Of a stretch of DNA of 64,000 bases, positions 25,709 through 35,385 are shown one piece after another. The stretch spans positions 1 through 64,000 of the forward strand of contig DXFL01000014.1 of NCBI GenBank assembly GCA_019114445.1, given 5' to 3'. Each line of letters starts with the position of its first letter. Position 1 is the stretch's first letter. The notes beneath the pieces were generated by a model. It was not told the origin of the DNA and ran no database searches. It worked only from the letters and a program-made list of their open reading frames with translations. The position numbers and the translations under genes were made by a program. This DNA comes from Candidatus Barnesiella excrementigallinarum (lineage in GTDB: Bacteria; Bacteroidota; Bacteroidia; Bacteroidales; Barnesiellaceae).

Positions 25709-28004
25709 ATTGGCCGCCGGTATCTTTACCGGAATTTATGTCGGTGCCGGTATTGGCCTCCTTCCCATAAACTTCGTCGTAGAATCGTTTGTATCGTTGC
25801 CATTCAGGATCGTTTTCCCACAGGTTGCGATAGGTCTCATTATCGATTTCGATGAGCGGCCGGCCTATCTCATCTTTCTCGTAGAGTTGCTGGTTGCGCA
25901 GTTTGCGGTTCATTTCGTAAATAGAATCGTCGCGTTTTAAAGCATCTTTCGCACGTACGAGAAATTGGCGAAGCTCCCTTTCGCTGAATTTTAATCCCGG
26001 ATAGAATATGCGGAGCAAATCTTTCAACTCGGAAGAAATAGAAGCCCAAGCCGAGGTGTGTATGCCTTCGCTTGCGAGTGAGGCCAAATATTCTTCGGCA
26101 TCTCTTTGGCGACCTTCCCACGAAGGTCCGCTTAGTTTCCATGTCGAAGGCATGGACCGGTAAACATTCAATAGGAATTCGTCTTTGAAGTAGGAATCGC
26201 CAAACAAGGCATCGAGCCCTCGATGTCCTACGGCTTCGTGTAAAAGAACTCGTTGTACTTGGGCGTAAGAAGGAACATTGTCGAGAACGATACCTATGTC
26301 GCCGTTGTTTTCGGTGTGGTAGCCTCCAATTTTTCCGCCACCTCTTTTTTGTGCTAAAATAGATGGAGGAAGATCCGATTCATGTTCGTATATAATTACA
26401 TTGTCAAGTCCCATGCGGTCGGCTAAATCCTTAACCATTCGGTATTTTCCCCGTGTCGACATTTTTAACCATGCAAATTCTTTTTCCAAATCGAGGGTTA
26501 CGGGCCCGAAAAGGTCGGGTTCGTCTATCTCTTTGGTAATTCTTTCGGTTTCCCTGTACTCTTGGGGAGAGTAGGTTCGAATCATATCGGGGTCGACATC
26601 TTCAATTTGCATGGTTCTTTTGCCGTCGGGAGAAAGTAACGTGGCCGTTTGGGTTTCGGGGTTGTAGTCGAGCACTTCGTAAGTGAATCCATTGTGGTTG
26701 ATGACCGAGGTCGTCTCCTGTTTATTCCTTCGGGCATTTTGTCTTCGTAGGTTCACCGCTCGTCCGGCACTGCCAACCACACCTCCGGTAATGCCGCCCA
26801 TAATCATGCTCGAAGTGGCATTTTTAAGAATCGATTCGAGGGTGGGATAATTTTCGGGCTCGTTGTAGATGGTTTGTGCCAAATCGTGGGCTACCGAGTT
26901 GAGCGCTTCGGCCGACCCTCCGAGAAGCGCGTCGTTGAGGCTGCCGGTGATAATCCCCGATTTATCGGTTTGAGAAAGCCGGTTCATCAGTTGTTTTATT
27001 TCGGATTGAGCCATTTCATTTTTGATGATGTGTTTTTTGAAATAATCCGAAGCTTGTTTTTTGGCTCCCGATTTCAGGTTTTTAAGATACCGGCTTTGTA
27101 AAATTGTATCGAACAGGAAATCGGCTCCTATACAGACTGCCGTATATCCTATGCGTTGGGCTTGGGACAGTTTCTTGCCGGTTTCCTCTTCGAAATTGTC
27201 GAGCTCCATTTGAGCCTGTGCGTAGCTTTCGGCAACCGACGAAGAGACATTGGCGACTCCGGCTGCTATACCGAGCGGCGCCGATATGGCCCCTAAGGCA
27301 ACCGGTATTCCCACCCGTCCGATGTCGGCGGCAAATTTCCCTACGGAAGCCCAGCCTTCGGTTTCGGGAAAAGCGTTGTTGGCACTTCGGGCCTCTTCCA
27401 TGATTCGCCGACCTTCGTTTCCCCATTGTACGGTTTCGGAGAGCCGGCGATTTATCTCGTCGGAGGTGAGCCCTTTGTTTCGTAAATTTCGGTACTCCTG
27501 CAACCCTTTCAGTTCTATTCGCGGTTGATCGGCCGATGGTTGTTCCGATTCATTTTTTAGCGAGTCTTCTTTATGCTGCAATTGTTCCTCGCTGCTACCC
27601 TGATATTCGGGGAAGTGCTCTAAGGCCGAGTTTGCCGCGTCGGACATTTCGTCGTCCGAAAATTTATCCTGTATGTATCCGCGGGAATATTTCAGGTCGT
27701 TCCAAATCCGTTTTCCGGCTAAGTTCAGCCCTTCGGTAAACGACTGCAACTTGCGAGGTTCCTCGTCGGTGGGATCGGGGTTTATCGGGTAGTTGGGTTG
27801 CAAGGGAATTTCGGGTTCGTATTTCGGTTCGGCCGGTTGTGGTTGTGAGTTCTCTCCCGGTAGCGGCGCAATGTATGAGGGGAGGGAATCTTCTTCGTCA
27901 TCTTCACCCTTGTTCCGATACATTTCTTGCAAATAAGGATTGACTAAGTCCCAACCATATATGCCATTACCCCCTTGTGGGAAGATTTCTTTCAACTGAT
28001 TCAT
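25707..28004 (-). CDS. Large phage ejection/internal-virion-like protein with HEAVGH metallopeptidase-like domain
   Basis: The 765-aa protein has no signal peptide. The first 120 residues are polar and Pro/Glu-rich. A central part (about 200-440) has long helices with a Gly/Ala-rich hydrophobic stretch (VALGAISAPLGIAAGVANVSSS) and another at GGITGGVVGSAGRA. A short beta region follows (HNGFTYEVLDYNPETQTATLLS). The C-terminal third contains VLLHEAVGHRGLDALFGD, an HExxGH motif of the kind seen in domains attached to large phage ejection proteins. Gene order (gp14-like, small, large) and size fit internal virion proteins that form the DNA channel of podoviruses. ATG 28004 is chosen because an upstream in-frame ATG at 28070 would overlap the previous gene. 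Function is inferred. Confidence 0.68.
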   Translation of the reverse strand: MNQLKEIFPQGGNGIYGWDLVNPYLQEMYRNKGEDDEEDSLPSYIAPLPGENSQPQPAEPKYEPEIPLQPNYPINPDPTDEEPRKLQSFTEGLNLAGKRIWNDLKYSRGYIQDKFSDDEMSDAANSALEHFPEYQGSSEEQLQHKEDSLKNESEQPSADQPRIELKGLQEYRNLRNKGLTSDEINRRLSETVQWGNEGRRIMEEARSANNAFPETEGWASVGKFAADIGRVGIPVALGAISAPLGIAAGVANVSSSVAESYAQAQMELDNFEEETGKKLSQAQRIGYTAVCIGADFLFDTILQSRYLKNLKSGAKKQASDYFKKHIIKNEMAQSEIKQLMNRLSQTDKSGIITGSLNDALLGGSAEALNSVAHDLAQTIYNEPENYPTLESILKNATSSMIMGGITGGVVGSAGRAVNLRRQNARRNKQETTSVINHNGFTYEVLDYNPETQTATLLSPDGKRTMQIEDVDPDMIRTYSPQEYRETERITKEIDEPDLFGPVTLDLEKEFAWLKMSTRGKYRMVKDLADRMGLDNVIIYEHESDLPPSILAQKRGGGKIGGYHTENNGDIGIVLDNVPSYAQVQRVLLHEAVGHRGLDALFGDSYFKDEFLLNVYRSMPSTWKLSGPSWEGRQRDAEEYLASLASEGIHTSAWASISSELKDLLRIFYPGLKFSERELRQFLVRAKDALKRDDSIYEMNRKLRNQQLYEKDEIGRPLIEIDNETYRNLWENDPEWQRYKRFYDEVYGKEANTGTDINSGKDTGGQ

Positions 28005-28036
28005 AACGGTGAATGTTTTTTTTGAGGTTATCGAAT

Positions 28037-28519
28037 TTATTTGTTGCCGAGATATTTGGCCAAAATGCAAGCCTGTCTTTGAGGAAAGCCCATAGCGACC
28101 AGCAGGTTGAAAATGTGATGCTTACGTTCGAAAGTGTTTCGGCCGGCGTGCAGGGCTTTTAACAGTCGTCCTTCGTGAATGGCCGGACAGGCATTTTTCG
28201 CTGCATGGCGGCGGTTTGTGAACGACGACCACAGGAAATAGTTGCGCAATCGTTTCTCTCTATCGGTATATTTGGGGGGCAGCCAAAAGTCGACAAATTT
28301 TCGGTCGTCATATCTGTCGGGCGACCTCAGTAAAGAGAGAAATTCTTTCAGCGTATCGAGTTCCTCGCGGGAGTGGTCCCTCTCTTGGTTTTCTTCGCGC
28401 TTGAAATCGTTGAGCCGTAATCGGCAAGCCTCTAAAAAGTTTTTCCCTTCGGCCATGTAGTCGGCCAGTGAAGAGATGAGGGGGTGTTGTTCCCCGGAGT
28501 TAAGAACTGTATTGTCCAT
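28037..28519 (-). CDS. Small protein of the phage ejection-like cluster, family not recognised
   Basis: The 160-aa protein is highly charged and mostly helical, with no signal peptide and no motif I can name. It has an acidic, coiled-coil-prone middle (FKREENQERDHSREELDTLKEFL) and a basic C-terminal half ending in MGFPQRQACILAKYLGNK. It lies 21 bp after the gp14-like gene and 32 bp before the large ejection-like gene on the same strand, so all three are almost certainly co-transcribed. It may be a second small ejection protein or an assembly factor. Confidence 0.6.
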   Translation of the reverse strand: MDNTVLNSGEQHPLISSLADYMAEGKNFLEACRLRLNDFKREENQERDHSREELDTLKEFLSLLRSPDRYDDRKFVDFWLPPKYTDREKRLRNYFLWSSFTNRRHAAKNACPAIHEGRLLKALHAGRNTFERKHHIFNLLVAMGFPQRQACILAKYLGNK

Positions 28520-28540
28520 AAGTTTTTAATTTTTAACGAT

Positions 28541-29035
28541 TTATTGGAATAGACTTTTTAGGGAATTAAATGTGGAGAAGGTATTCCCCAAGATATTTCC
28601 CATATAGTTCGACTTTACCGGGCGGTAAAATTCTTCTAACGCTCTCCTTGCCGACAAGTAGTTTTGGAGCGTGTTTTCTTTCCACGAGGTAGCCTGTTGC
28701 GCCACTTGTCCTACGGCATTCCCGTAGGCTTGGTTTTGCGCTTTCTGGACTGCGGTAATCAATTCGGGGGTGGCACCGGTGACGCTTGCTTGGTTTTTTA
28801 GCTCTTGGGTGGTCTCCATCATTTGGTTGCGCAGGTTCCCCAATAACCCCCTCACATCGGAACGGTCGAGGAGGTTTCCGTAATAGGTGCGGTTGAACAG
28901 GGTGTTCAGTTGCGACAAATCCTGTTGATAGCGATTCTGCTGCTCTTGGAATGCTTGTTGCGATTGCTCTCTTTCGTTGCGGGAGAGCCAGAGACTCCCT
29001 AAAAAGGGAAGCACGGTTGAAATAAGATCTAACAT
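28541..29035 (-). CDS. gp14-like internal virion / ejection protein
   Basis: The 164-aa protein begins with a hydrophobic helix (MLDLISTVLPFLGSLWL). A long Gln/Asn/Ala-rich helical region follows (about 20-140: REQSQQAFQEQQNRYQQDLSQLN, ITAVQKAQNQAYGNAVGQVAQQA), and the protein ends in FSTFNSLKSLFQ. This layout is characteristic of the small internal virion proteins of T7-, P22- and crAss-like podoviruses, which leave the particle and help to form a channel for DNA. No sequence search was possible. It is first in a three-gene operon with a distinctive promoter. Confidence 0.65.
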   Translation of the reverse strand: MLDLISTVLPFLGSLWLSRNEREQSQQAFQEQQNRYQQDLSQLNTLFNRTYYGNLLDRSDVRGLLGNLRNQMMETTQELKNQASVTGATPELITAVQKAQNQAYGNAVGQVAQQATSWKENTLQNYLSARRALEEFYRPVKSNYMGNILGNTFSTFNSLKSLFQ

Positions 29036-29063
29036 ATTGTCCTGCTTTTAAGTGATTCTGTGT

Positions 29064-29082
29064 GATATTTGTCGCAAATATC
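29064..29082. promoter_or_regulatory. Perfect palindrome overlapping the promoter of the ejection-like operon
   Basis: GATATTTG-TCG-CAAATATC: two 8-bp arms with a 3-bp spacer, 29 bp upstream of the first start codon. The distal arm doubles as the -7 box, so a dimeric regulator bound here would block RNA polymerase. Confidence 0.6.
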
Positions 29083-29114
29083 TCTCTCGATGGCAGGAGA
29101 ATTATGGCAGGATT
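29075..29114 (-). promoter_or_regulatory. Unusual promoter of the ejection-like operon (shared motif, site 1)
   Basis: On the minus strand: AATCCTGCCA (29105-29114), 22 bp, GATATTTG (29075-29082). A second TCCTGCCA lies at 29091-29098. There is no TTTG at the usual -33 position. The same element and exact 22-bp spacing precede the portal gene and the tail gene. Confidence 0.65.
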
Positions 29115-29135
29115 GAAAAAAGGGAATGGGGATAT

Positions 29136-29172
29136 AAAAAAAGCATTCGATACATATCGAATGCTTTTTTTT
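29136..29172 (-). terminator. Terminator after the WG-repeat gene
   Basis: AAAAAAAGCATTCGATA/TATCGAATGCTTTTTTTT, a near-perfect stem with A and T tails. It separates the WG-repeat gene from the ejection-like operon on the same strand, so the operon needs its own promoter. Confidence 0.88.
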
Positions 29173-29238
29173 ATTTAATGCTGTTGCACACTTTGTGCGT
29201 GTGTAAGGACTTTATTTATTTTTGAAGCAGATTGATCG

Positions 29239-29985
29239 TTAGATATAGTCTTCGTTTTTTACCCACGTCCCGGTTTTGTCGATAACCCCCCATAGGGTAT
29301 CCATTTTCACTTCGGCAAATCCTTTGGAGAAGGAGTCTGCTTCGTCGTAGAGGAACGGTAGAAATATCTGTCCGGCCTTGTCGATGAATCCCCATTTGCC
29401 GTTTTGTTTTACGGCGGCGACATCTTCTTTGAAATTCCACGCATAATCGTATTGCAGGGGAATGAGCATACGGCCGGTTTTGTCGATAAAACCCCATTTC
29501 TCGTCTACCCTTACGGCGGCCAACGATTCGTTGAAACACCATGAGTCGTCGTATCGGGGTGGAATAACTACCTTCCCCGAATTGTCGACATATCCCCACT
29601 TGTCTTTCAACTTTACGGGAGCGAGCCCTTCGTGGAAATCGTCGATATGTTCGTAAATGATGGGAACGATTTCTTTGCCCTCTTGGTTGATATATCCGTA
29701 TTTGCCGTTACGCTCAACCATAGCTAACCCGTTGTGAAAAGCGTTGGCCCAATCATAGACGAGATTGATGACCACCAGCCCGTGACGATCGATATAGCCG
29801 TATTTATGATCGAGTTTTATTACGGCAACACCCTCGTGAAAAGAGTGGGCGGCATCGAATTGGGGAGCGATGAAGACTTTTTGGGTATTCCGTTCGCGAT
29901 AACCATATTTCCCCGATTCGTCTTTGAACGATTCCAAATCGGGAAACCCGCCTAATGAGTTGAACTTCGAATTATTATTTTTCAT
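29239..29985 (-). CDS. WG-repeat (KWG Leptospira repeat) protein
   Basis: The 248-aa protein is built of about eight repeats of roughly 24-30 residues centred on (K)WG or (K)YG followed by (F/Y)IDKTG. Examples are KYGYIDRHGLVVI, KYGYINQEGKEIV, KWGYVDNSGKVVIPP, KWGFIDKTGRMLIPL and KWGFIDKAGQIFLP. There is no signal peptide. Such repeats form a beta structure used for protein binding, and no catalytic role is known. It has its own housekeeping-type promoter and terminator, so it is probably not part of the neighbouring phage-like operon. Confidence 0.85.
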   Translation of the reverse strand: MKNNNSKFNSLGGFPDLESFKDESGKYGYRERNTQKVFIAPQFDAAHSFHEGVAVIKLDHKYGYIDRHGLVVINLVYDWANAFHNGLAMVERNGKYGYINQEGKEIVPIIYEHIDDFHEGLAPVKLKDKWGYVDNSGKVVIPPRYDDSWCFNESLAAVRVDEKWGFIDKTGRMLIPLQYDYAWNFKEDVAAVKQNGKWGFIDKAGQIFLPFLYDEADSFSKGFAEVKMDTLWGVIDKTGTWVKNEDYI

Positions 29986-30025
29986 ACGTGGTGTTGTAAA
30001 GAAAAGGGTAACAAAGAAACCTCAA

Positions 30026-30056
30026 CAAATATATTTTTTTTAATTGTAATATCCAA
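30026..30056 (-). promoter_or_regulatory. Promoter of the WG-repeat gene
   Basis: On the minus strand: CTTGG with TTG at 30054-30056, 20 bp, TATATTTG (30026-30033). This is the normal housekeeping layout. Confidence 0.65.
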
Positions 30057-30150
30057 GAAATATCCTTAAAATATTTGGCATTGGATTTTGTTTTTAGCCC
30101 TTATGATAAAGGTTTTTCGCAAGGAGAAAAATTAATTAAATAGAAAAGAT

Positions 30151-30181
30151 TTGGCTATTTATTCAAACCAACTTAACTTTA
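30151..30181 (+). promoter_or_regulatory. Promoter of hppA
   Basis: TTTGG with TTG at 30151-30153, 20 bp, TAACTTTA (30174-30181), one mismatch to the -7 consensus. The leader is about 35 nt. Confidence 0.6.
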
Positions 30182-30223
30182 ACCAGTTTTGATAAAATTA
30201 TTCATTTAATCATATCATTTGCT

Positions 30224-32428
30224 ATGACAAATACGTTGTTTTGGCTTGTCCCGATCTCGTCGGTACTGGCGTTGCTCTTTGCTTGGTATTTCTACAAGCA
30301 GTTAATGAAAACAGACGAGGGAACTCCTCAGATGAAGAAAATTGCTCTTTATGTGCGTCGAGGAGCTATGTCCTATTTGCGGCAGCAGTACAAAATCGTA
30401 GGATTGGTATTCTTGGTTTTGGTAGTTCTGTTTTCGATTATGGCTTTTGGTTTCGAAGTTCAAAACGAGTGGGTTCCGGTTGCCTTCCTCACGGGTGGAT
30501 TTTTCTCGGGTCTGTCGGGTTATTTGGGCATGAAAACCGCCACGTATGCTTCGGCGCGTACCGCTAATGCGGCTCGAACTTCGTTGAATAGCGGTTTGCA
30601 AATTGCGTTCCGTAGCGGTGCCGTTATGGGACTTGTTGTAGTAGGCTTGGGCCTTCTCGATATTTCGTTTTGGTATATCCTGCTTAACGCGGTTATCCCG
30701 GCCGAAGCCATGAATCCGGCTCATAAATTATGTGTGATTACAACCACCATGCTTACGTTTGGAATGGGTGCCTCTACTCAGGCGTTGTTTGCCCGTGTAG
30801 GCGGTGGTATCTATACCAAAGCGGCCGATGTGGGTGCCGACCTCGTGGGTAAAGTCGAAGCGGGTATTCCCGAAGACGACCCCCGCAATCCGGCGACGAT
30901 AGCCGATAACGTGGGTGATAACGTGGGCGATGTGGCCGGTATGGGTGCCGACTTGTACGAATCGTATTGCGGTTCGATTTTGGCCACTTCGGCATTGGGA
31001 GCCGCGGCCTTTATGGGCGCGAGCGAGGTAGATATGCAAATGAAAGCGGTTATTGCTCCCATGTTGATTGCCGCTGTGGGTATATTGCTCTCTATTATAG
31101 GTATATTCTCGGTACGTACGCGGGAGGATGCCAAGATGAAAGATTTGTTGAAATCTTTGGCTTTCGGTACGAACCTCAGTTCCATACTCATCGTGGTGGC
31201 CACATTTGTTATTTTGTGGGCATTGCAACTCGAAAACTGGGCGTTGATAGGCGGCTCGGTAGTGGTAGGTTTGCTGGTGGGTATTATTATCGGTCGTAGT
31301 ACCGAGTATTACACTTCGCAGTCCTATCGTCCTACCCAACGGTTGTCCGAAAGTGGTAAAACAGGTCCGGCAACGGTAATTATTTCGGGTATCGGGTTGG
31401 GTATGATTTCGACAGCCGTTCCCGTGATAGCCGTGGTAGCCGGTATTATTCTTTCGTATCTGTTTGCTTCGGGTTTCGACTTGTCCAATGTTACTCTCGG
31501 TTTGTACGGTATCGGTATTGCCGCCGTGGGTATGCTCTCTACGCTGGGTATCACATTGGCAACCGACGCTTACGGCCCCATTGCCGATAATGCCGGCGGA
31601 AATGCCGAAATGAGCGGTTTGGGCGAAGAGGTGCGCAAGAGAACCGATGCCCTCGATTCGCTGGGCAATACGACGGCTGCCACCGGAAAGGGCTTTGCCA
31701 TTGGTTCGGCAGCCCTTACGGGGCTTGCCTTGTTGGCCTCGTATATGGAGGAGATTCGTATCGGGTTGACCCGTATAGGCGAGACTGTTCTCGAATTTGC
31801 CGATGGAACGTCGGTGTTGATTAGCGAGGCTACGTTTACCGATTTTATGCGTTATTACGATATTACCCTGATGAATCCCAAAGTGCTTTCGGGTATGTTT
31901 ATCGGTTCGATGATGGCTTTCTTGTTCTGCGGATTGACCATGAATGCGGTGGGACGTGCTGCCGCTCACATGGTTGAGGAGGTACGTCGCCAGTTCCGTG
32001 AGATCAAGGGTATTCTCACCGGCGAAGCCGAACCCGATTACGAACGTTGCGTCGCTATCTCTACACAGGGCGCACAACGCGAAATGGTATTCCCGTCGCT
32101 GTTGGCGATTATTGCTCCTATCGTTACCGGGTTGATATTCGGTGTGTCGGGCGTAGTAGGGTTACTTATCGGAGGCCTTAGTGCAGGATTCGTGCTGGCT
32201 ATCTTTATGGCCAATGCGGGCGGCGCTTGGGACAATGCCAAAAAATATGTCGAGGAGGGTAACTTCGGCGGCAAGCATAGCGATGTTCACAAGGCTACCG
32301 TAGTGGGCGATACCGTGGGCGATCCTTTCAAAGATACGTCGGGCCCGAGCTTGAATATCTTGATTAAACTGATGAGTATGGTGGCCATCGTGATGGCGGG
32401 ATTGACGGTTGCTTGGAGTTTGTTGTAA
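30224..32428 (+). CDS. hppA: Membrane-bound ion-translocating pyrophosphatase
   Basis: The 734-aa protein has about 16 membrane helices. It hydrolyses pyrophosphate to pump Na+ and/or H+ across the inner membrane. Signature blocks are [56 protein letters not shown] and [17 protein letters not shown]. The block [10 protein letters not shown] has Ala where K+-independent enzymes carry Lys, so this is the K+-dependent type, the subgroup that includes the Na+-pumping Bacteroides enzymes. It is a single gene with its own promoter and terminator. Confidence 0.95.
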   Translation: MTNTLFWLVPISSVLALLFAWYFYKQLMKTDEGTPQMKKIALYVRRGAMSYLRQQYKIVGLVFLVLVVLFSIMAFGFEVQNEWVPVAFLTGGFFSGLSGYLGMKTATYASARTANAARTSLNSGLQIAFRSGAVMGLVVVGLGLLDISFWYILLNAVIPAEAMNPAHKLCVITTTMLTFGMGASTQALFARVGGGIYTKAADVGADLVGKVEAGIPEDDPRNPATIADNVGDNVGDVAGMGADLYESYCGSILATSALGAAAFMGASEVDMQMKAVIAPMLIAAVGILLSIIGIFSVRTREDAKMKDLLKSLAFGTNLSSILIVVATFVILWALQLENWALIGGSVVVGLLVGIIIGRSTEYYTSQSYRPTQRLSESGKTGPATVIISGIGLGMISTAVPVIAVVAGIILSYLFASGFDLSNVTLGLYGIGIAAVGMLSTLGITLATDAYGPIADNAGGNAEMSGLGEEVRKRTDALDSLGNTTAATGKGFAIGSAALTGLALLASYMEEIRIGLTRIGETVLEFADGTSVLISEATFTDFMRYYDITLMNPKVLSGMFIGSMMAFLFCGLTMNAVGRAAAHMVEEVRRQFREIKGILTGEAEPDYERCVAISTQGAQREMVFPSLLAIIAPIVTGLIFGVSGVVGLLIGGLSAGFVLAIFMANAGGAWDNAKKYVEEGNFGGKHSDVHKATVVGDTVGDPFKDTSGPSLNILIKLMSMVAIVMAGLTVAWSLL

Positions 32429-32451
32429 AAACAAGATTCCATATAGTATGC

Positions 32452-32496
32452 GAGGGAAGATGTGTTGCGGCATATCTTCCCTCTTTTGTTTTTTTG
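32452..32496 (+). terminator. Terminator of hppA
   Basis: GAGGGAAGAT/ATCTTCCCTC perfect 10-bp stem, 12-nt loop, then TTTTGTTTTTTT. Confidence 0.9.
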
Positions 32497-32518
32497 ACTT
32501 GCTTGTGTTTTAGGGTGC

Positions 32519-32553
32519 CGAAGGCATAACCCCGCCATGAGATTATGCCTTCG
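32519..32553 (-). repeat. 11-bp perfect inverted repeat just past the portal gene
   Basis: CGAAGGCATAA (32519-32529) and TTATGCCTTCG (32543-32553), 13-nt loop, no T tract on either side. It lies 27 bp after the portal stop codon. It could be a terminator hairpin without a U tail, an mRNA 3'-end stabiliser or a protein site. Confidence 0.6.
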
Positions 32554-32579
32554 TTCAGGAAGCTCTTCGGTAATAAAGG

Positions 32580-34439
32580 TTATGCCTGTGCCCCGTTGTT
32601 GTTGGAGACTTGTTCCACTTGCTTCTGCTTGATGGCTTGCAGCAGTTTGTCGGCAAAGGGGAAACTCCCGTTTTGCAGCAACATTTCGAGCGAGATTTTT
32701 CCACCGCGGAACAACTCCATGAGAAACTCGTTCGAAGCCATTCGCAACGCCGGGGTAGAGAGTGTCTCGGCAATAGAGAGGTCGAACTCGGTATTGCGCA
32801 CCTCTTCGGGTGTATAGGTCGAGGCGTCTTTGCCGCAGCTGTTTCCTACGATATTTAGGTAGCGGGCGTTGGTATAGAATTGCTGAATGGTTTTCATTAT
32901 TTTTATATCTCTGTCCTCCCGGAAAGTCTTGAACGATTCGAAAAGGTCGAGCAAGTTGGTCGACGAGTATTGTATTTGTTGGGAATAGAGGGAGGCTGGT
33001 GTCCCGGCAGGCACCGATTTCCCCTGCATGGCTCCGTGTACTCCCGAAATATCTTCGAACAAACGCATTTGCAGCGAGAGCATTTCATAGGCTCCCACCT
33101 GTGTGGCATTGACCGCTATTTGCTGGGGCATGGGCGAACCGGGTCGGGGGCGGAACAGAATAATGCCGTTGTATTTTGTCCATTCGTCGGCAATCTCCTC
33201 GATGGTCATTCCGTCGGGAATTTGGTCTTCGGGGAAGAGCAATACCCCTTTGGCGCTCGACCCCATGATAAAGTCGATCATGGTAATCAAGCGGTTGATG
33301 TAGCGTTGTTGGTCTATGACATCTTCGACAAAGGCGTGGACTTCGCCGTCGATCAAGGGATATAATTTGAATACATAGGGGTGCTCCCCGTGCCAATAGG
33401 GTGTTTCCCCTTCGTCGAGCAAATCGCCCAGCGGAGAGAAGAAGCGGTAATACCACACTTGTGCCACTCCCCATTTCGTCTCGATAAGTTGTACCGATTC
33501 TTCGGAAATGCCAACCGTGCGGGCTTCGGCTATTCTCGCCTCGTTCTCTTTTTCTACGCGGTCGGCTTCGGTGGCGGGAATACGGTAATATTCGCCCGAC
33601 CGGAAGTCGTGGCACTCCAATATTTCGCGGCTTTCGAGTTTCCACACCTCTATCACACGGCACATCTCGGAGGCCGAAGGCATGAAGAAATCGAGGCGGT
33701 CGAGAGTGCCCGAAGTGAGGTTCTCGAAGTTGTGGCGTATGTTTTCGCTGTCGGCTTCCGAGTAGATTTGGCGCAGTTGTTCCGCCCTCTTTCGGGAGCC
33801 GAAGGCAAACCTCGAAATTACCTCGGCGATAGGCATATCGTGTAACTCGCCTATGAGGGTGCAATCCCAATGGCGACTGTCCTCCATCGCATTGAAAAAT
33901 ATGCGGTTGGGGTTTATTTCGTCGATCCATACATCGGTTTTTCCCCGTCGGTACCCATATCCTATTTTCTGAAAACAGAGCCCCGAAATTAGAAACTCTT
34001 CCAGAGTGCGGCTGTCGAGCTCTTGCAGCCGGTTATGTTGATAGGCATATTGTACCGCCGAACTCATCAACTCGCCCAAACACTGCTCCTGCCGGTCCCG
34101 GGCTATGCACACCGGTTGGGTTTGGTTGCCACGGAACTGTCCCAGCACGGTTTTGACCATTTGGCGGATTAGGTTGTTTTTCAGCGGCACTTTCCCTTGT
34201 GCCCTGATGTATTCCTCCTCGCTCATCACTCGTCCGTCGGGGAGTTTTATCAAATCGTTCCATTGTTTGCCGTAGGTGTAGTCCCGGTTTCGTTTACGCT
34301 TTTTCCTGAAATGGTCGATCTCTTCCCAAGCCTTTTGGGCTTGTAATAGAACAGGATAGTGCGAATCGTTGCCGACCTCCCGGCTTGTCGATATACTTTT
34401 CGGCTTTTTCCCCGGGCTTTTGTGCGAATTTTTTGCCAT
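32580..34439 (-). CDS. Phage portal protein (P22/crAss-like podovirus type)
   Basis: The 619-aa protein has the length and layout of podovirus portals. A basic N-terminus is followed by [25 protein letters not shown]. The wing region contains [32 protein letters not shown]. The stem and clip region contains [23 protein letters not shown] and [24 protein letters not shown] long C-terminal helix ends [14 protein letters not shown]. Portals form the dodecameric ring through which DNA enters and leaves the head. ATG 34439 ([12 protein letters not shown]) follows AAGGAAAAGCT; the frame is open further upstream without a better site. No terminase or capsid gene is adjacent: neighbours are hppA and a porin. 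Base composition looks like that of the host genes. Confidence 0.82.
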   Translation of the reverse strand: MAKNSHKSPGKKPKSISTSREVGNDSHYPVLLQAQKAWEEIDHFRKKRKRNRDYTYGKQWNDLIKLPDGRVMSEEEYIRAQGKVPLKNNLIRQMVKTVLGQFRGNQTQPVCIARDRQEQCLGELMSSAVQYAYQHNRLQELDSRTLEEFLISGLCFQKIGYGYRRGKTDVWIDEINPNRIFFNAMEDSRHWDCTLIGELHDMPIAEVISRFAFGSRKRAEQLRQIYSEADSENIRHNFENLTSGTLDRLDFFMPSASEMCRVIEVWKLESREILECHDFRSGEYYRIPATEADRVEKENEARIAEARTVGISEESVQLIETKWGVAQVWYYRFFSPLGDLLDEGETPYWHGEHPYVFKLYPLIDGEVHAFVEDVIDQQRYINRLITMIDFIMGSSAKGVLLFPEDQIPDGMTIEEIADEWTKYNGIILFRPRPGSPMPQQIAVNATQVGAYEMLSLQMRLFEDISGVHGAMQGKSVPAGTPASLYSQQIQYSSTNLLDLFESFKTFREDRDIKIMKTIQQFYTNARYLNIVGNSCGKDASTYTPEEVRNTEFDLSIAETLSTPALRMASNEFLMELFRGGKISLEMLLQNGSFPFADKLLQAIKQKQVEQVSNNNGAQA

Positions 34440-34463
34440 AGCTTTTCCTTTTTTAGTTTGCTG

Positions 34464-34503
34464 CAAAGGAAGTGGGGCGATACCCGTTTTTTTTGGCAGG
34501 ATT
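34464..34503 (-). promoter_or_regulatory. Unusual promoter of the portal gene (shared motif, site 2)
   Basis: On the minus strand: AATCCTGCCA (34494-34503), 22 bp, TTCCTTTG (34464-34471), 25 bp before the start codon. The 10-bp upstream element is identical to that of the ejection-like operon and the spacing is the same. Confidence 0.65.
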
Positions 34504-34761
34504 ATAAAAACGAGTGGAGTTGTAGGCCGGAGGGAACGGGCGGTGGTAGACAAGGCGTTGTGGAGAGGTAAATGAAAAAATAAAATAAAAAACTCGACAA
34601 ATAGTTATTCATTTCTCTTTTTTGTGTTGTATGTTTGTTCTTGGTTTATCGACGGCCGGTAGTATCTCCATCGGGGGGATATTGGCCCGGAGTTCTCTCC
34701 GTCGGTGAAAAATAGAAAAGCCCTTTGGAGAACCGGGTATAATCAAATGTAAGAAAACGTG

Positions 34762-35364
34762 ATGAAAAAGTTTGTATTGGCCTTTGCTACGGCCGTGATG
34801 TGTGTGGGTGGAGCTTTTGCTCAATTGTACATGGGTTCGAAAGTAGGTCTTAACCTTAGCTCCTTGACCGGTGACGGCACGAATTACAAAGCCGGGGTGA
34901 ATGTGGGTGTTTTTGCTAACTATCGCATTAACAATCTGCTGGCTATCCAACCCGAATTCCTCTATTCGATGCAGGGAACTACGTTCGACGATGTGAAGAT
35001 TCTTACAGAGACCTTGAAATCGACTTATACGTCGCATTACCTCGATATACCGGTTTTGCTGAAAGTGTATCCGTGGGCAGGCTTGAATGTCCAATTTGGC
35101 CCTCAGTTCGGTTTTTGTGTCGATGATGAATACAAGGTAAAATTGGGCAGTGAGGAAGTTTCCAGCAAAGATTTGGAAAAGTATGGATATGACAATAAAG
35201 CCGAGACGTTTGATTTCTCGCTGGCCGTGGGGTTGGGATATGAATTCGATTTTGGCATGACGGTAGATGCCCGTTACAATTTCGGGTTGACCAAAGTGTA
35301 TGATAACTCCGATTCGAAAAACGGTGTGTTCATGCTTTCGTTGGGGTATAAATTTGATTTTTAA
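34762..35364 (+). CDS. Small outer-membrane beta-barrel (PorT/OMP_b-brl_2-type porin-like protein)
   Basis: The 200-aa protein has a signal peptide (MKKFVLAFATAVMCVGGAFA). Alternating amphipathic strands typical of an eight-strand barrel follow: GSKVGLNLSSL, IQPEFLYSMQG, YLDIPVLLKVYPWAGLNVQFGPQFGF. The end is FMLSLGYKFDF with the C-terminal Phe recognised by the Bam machinery. The GTG at 34759 directly precedes the ATG, and I chose the ATG. A TATGTTTG -7-like box lies at 34630-34637. Function is unknown; the family is very common in this phylum. Confidence 0.85.
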   Translation: MKKFVLAFATAVMCVGGAFAQLYMGSKVGLNLSSLTGDGTNYKAGVNVGVFANYRINNLLAIQPEFLYSMQGTTFDDVKILTETLKSTYTSHYLDIPVLLKVYPWAGLNVQFGPQFGFCVDDEYKVKLGSEEVSSKDLEKYGYDNKAETFDFSLAVGLGYEFDFGMTVDARYNFGLTKVYDNSDSKNGVFMLSLGYKFDF

Positions 35365-35385
35365 CCGTTTCAGGCATATTTTAGA

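Noticed and set aside
29239..29985. WG-repeat gene as part of the phage-like operon
   Set aside because: A strong terminator separates them. The WG gene has a standard TTG-N20-TATATTTG promoter rather than the shared TCCTGCCA type.
30728..32077. Long minus-strand frame opposite hppA
   Set aside because: Low-complexity His/Arg/Thr-rich shadow of a well-conserved gene.
25707..34439. One contiguous prophage covering the ejection operon and the portal gene
   Set aside because: hppA and the WG-repeat gene, each with its own housekeeping promoter and terminator, lie between. No integrase, attachment sites, lysis, terminase or capsid genes are present.
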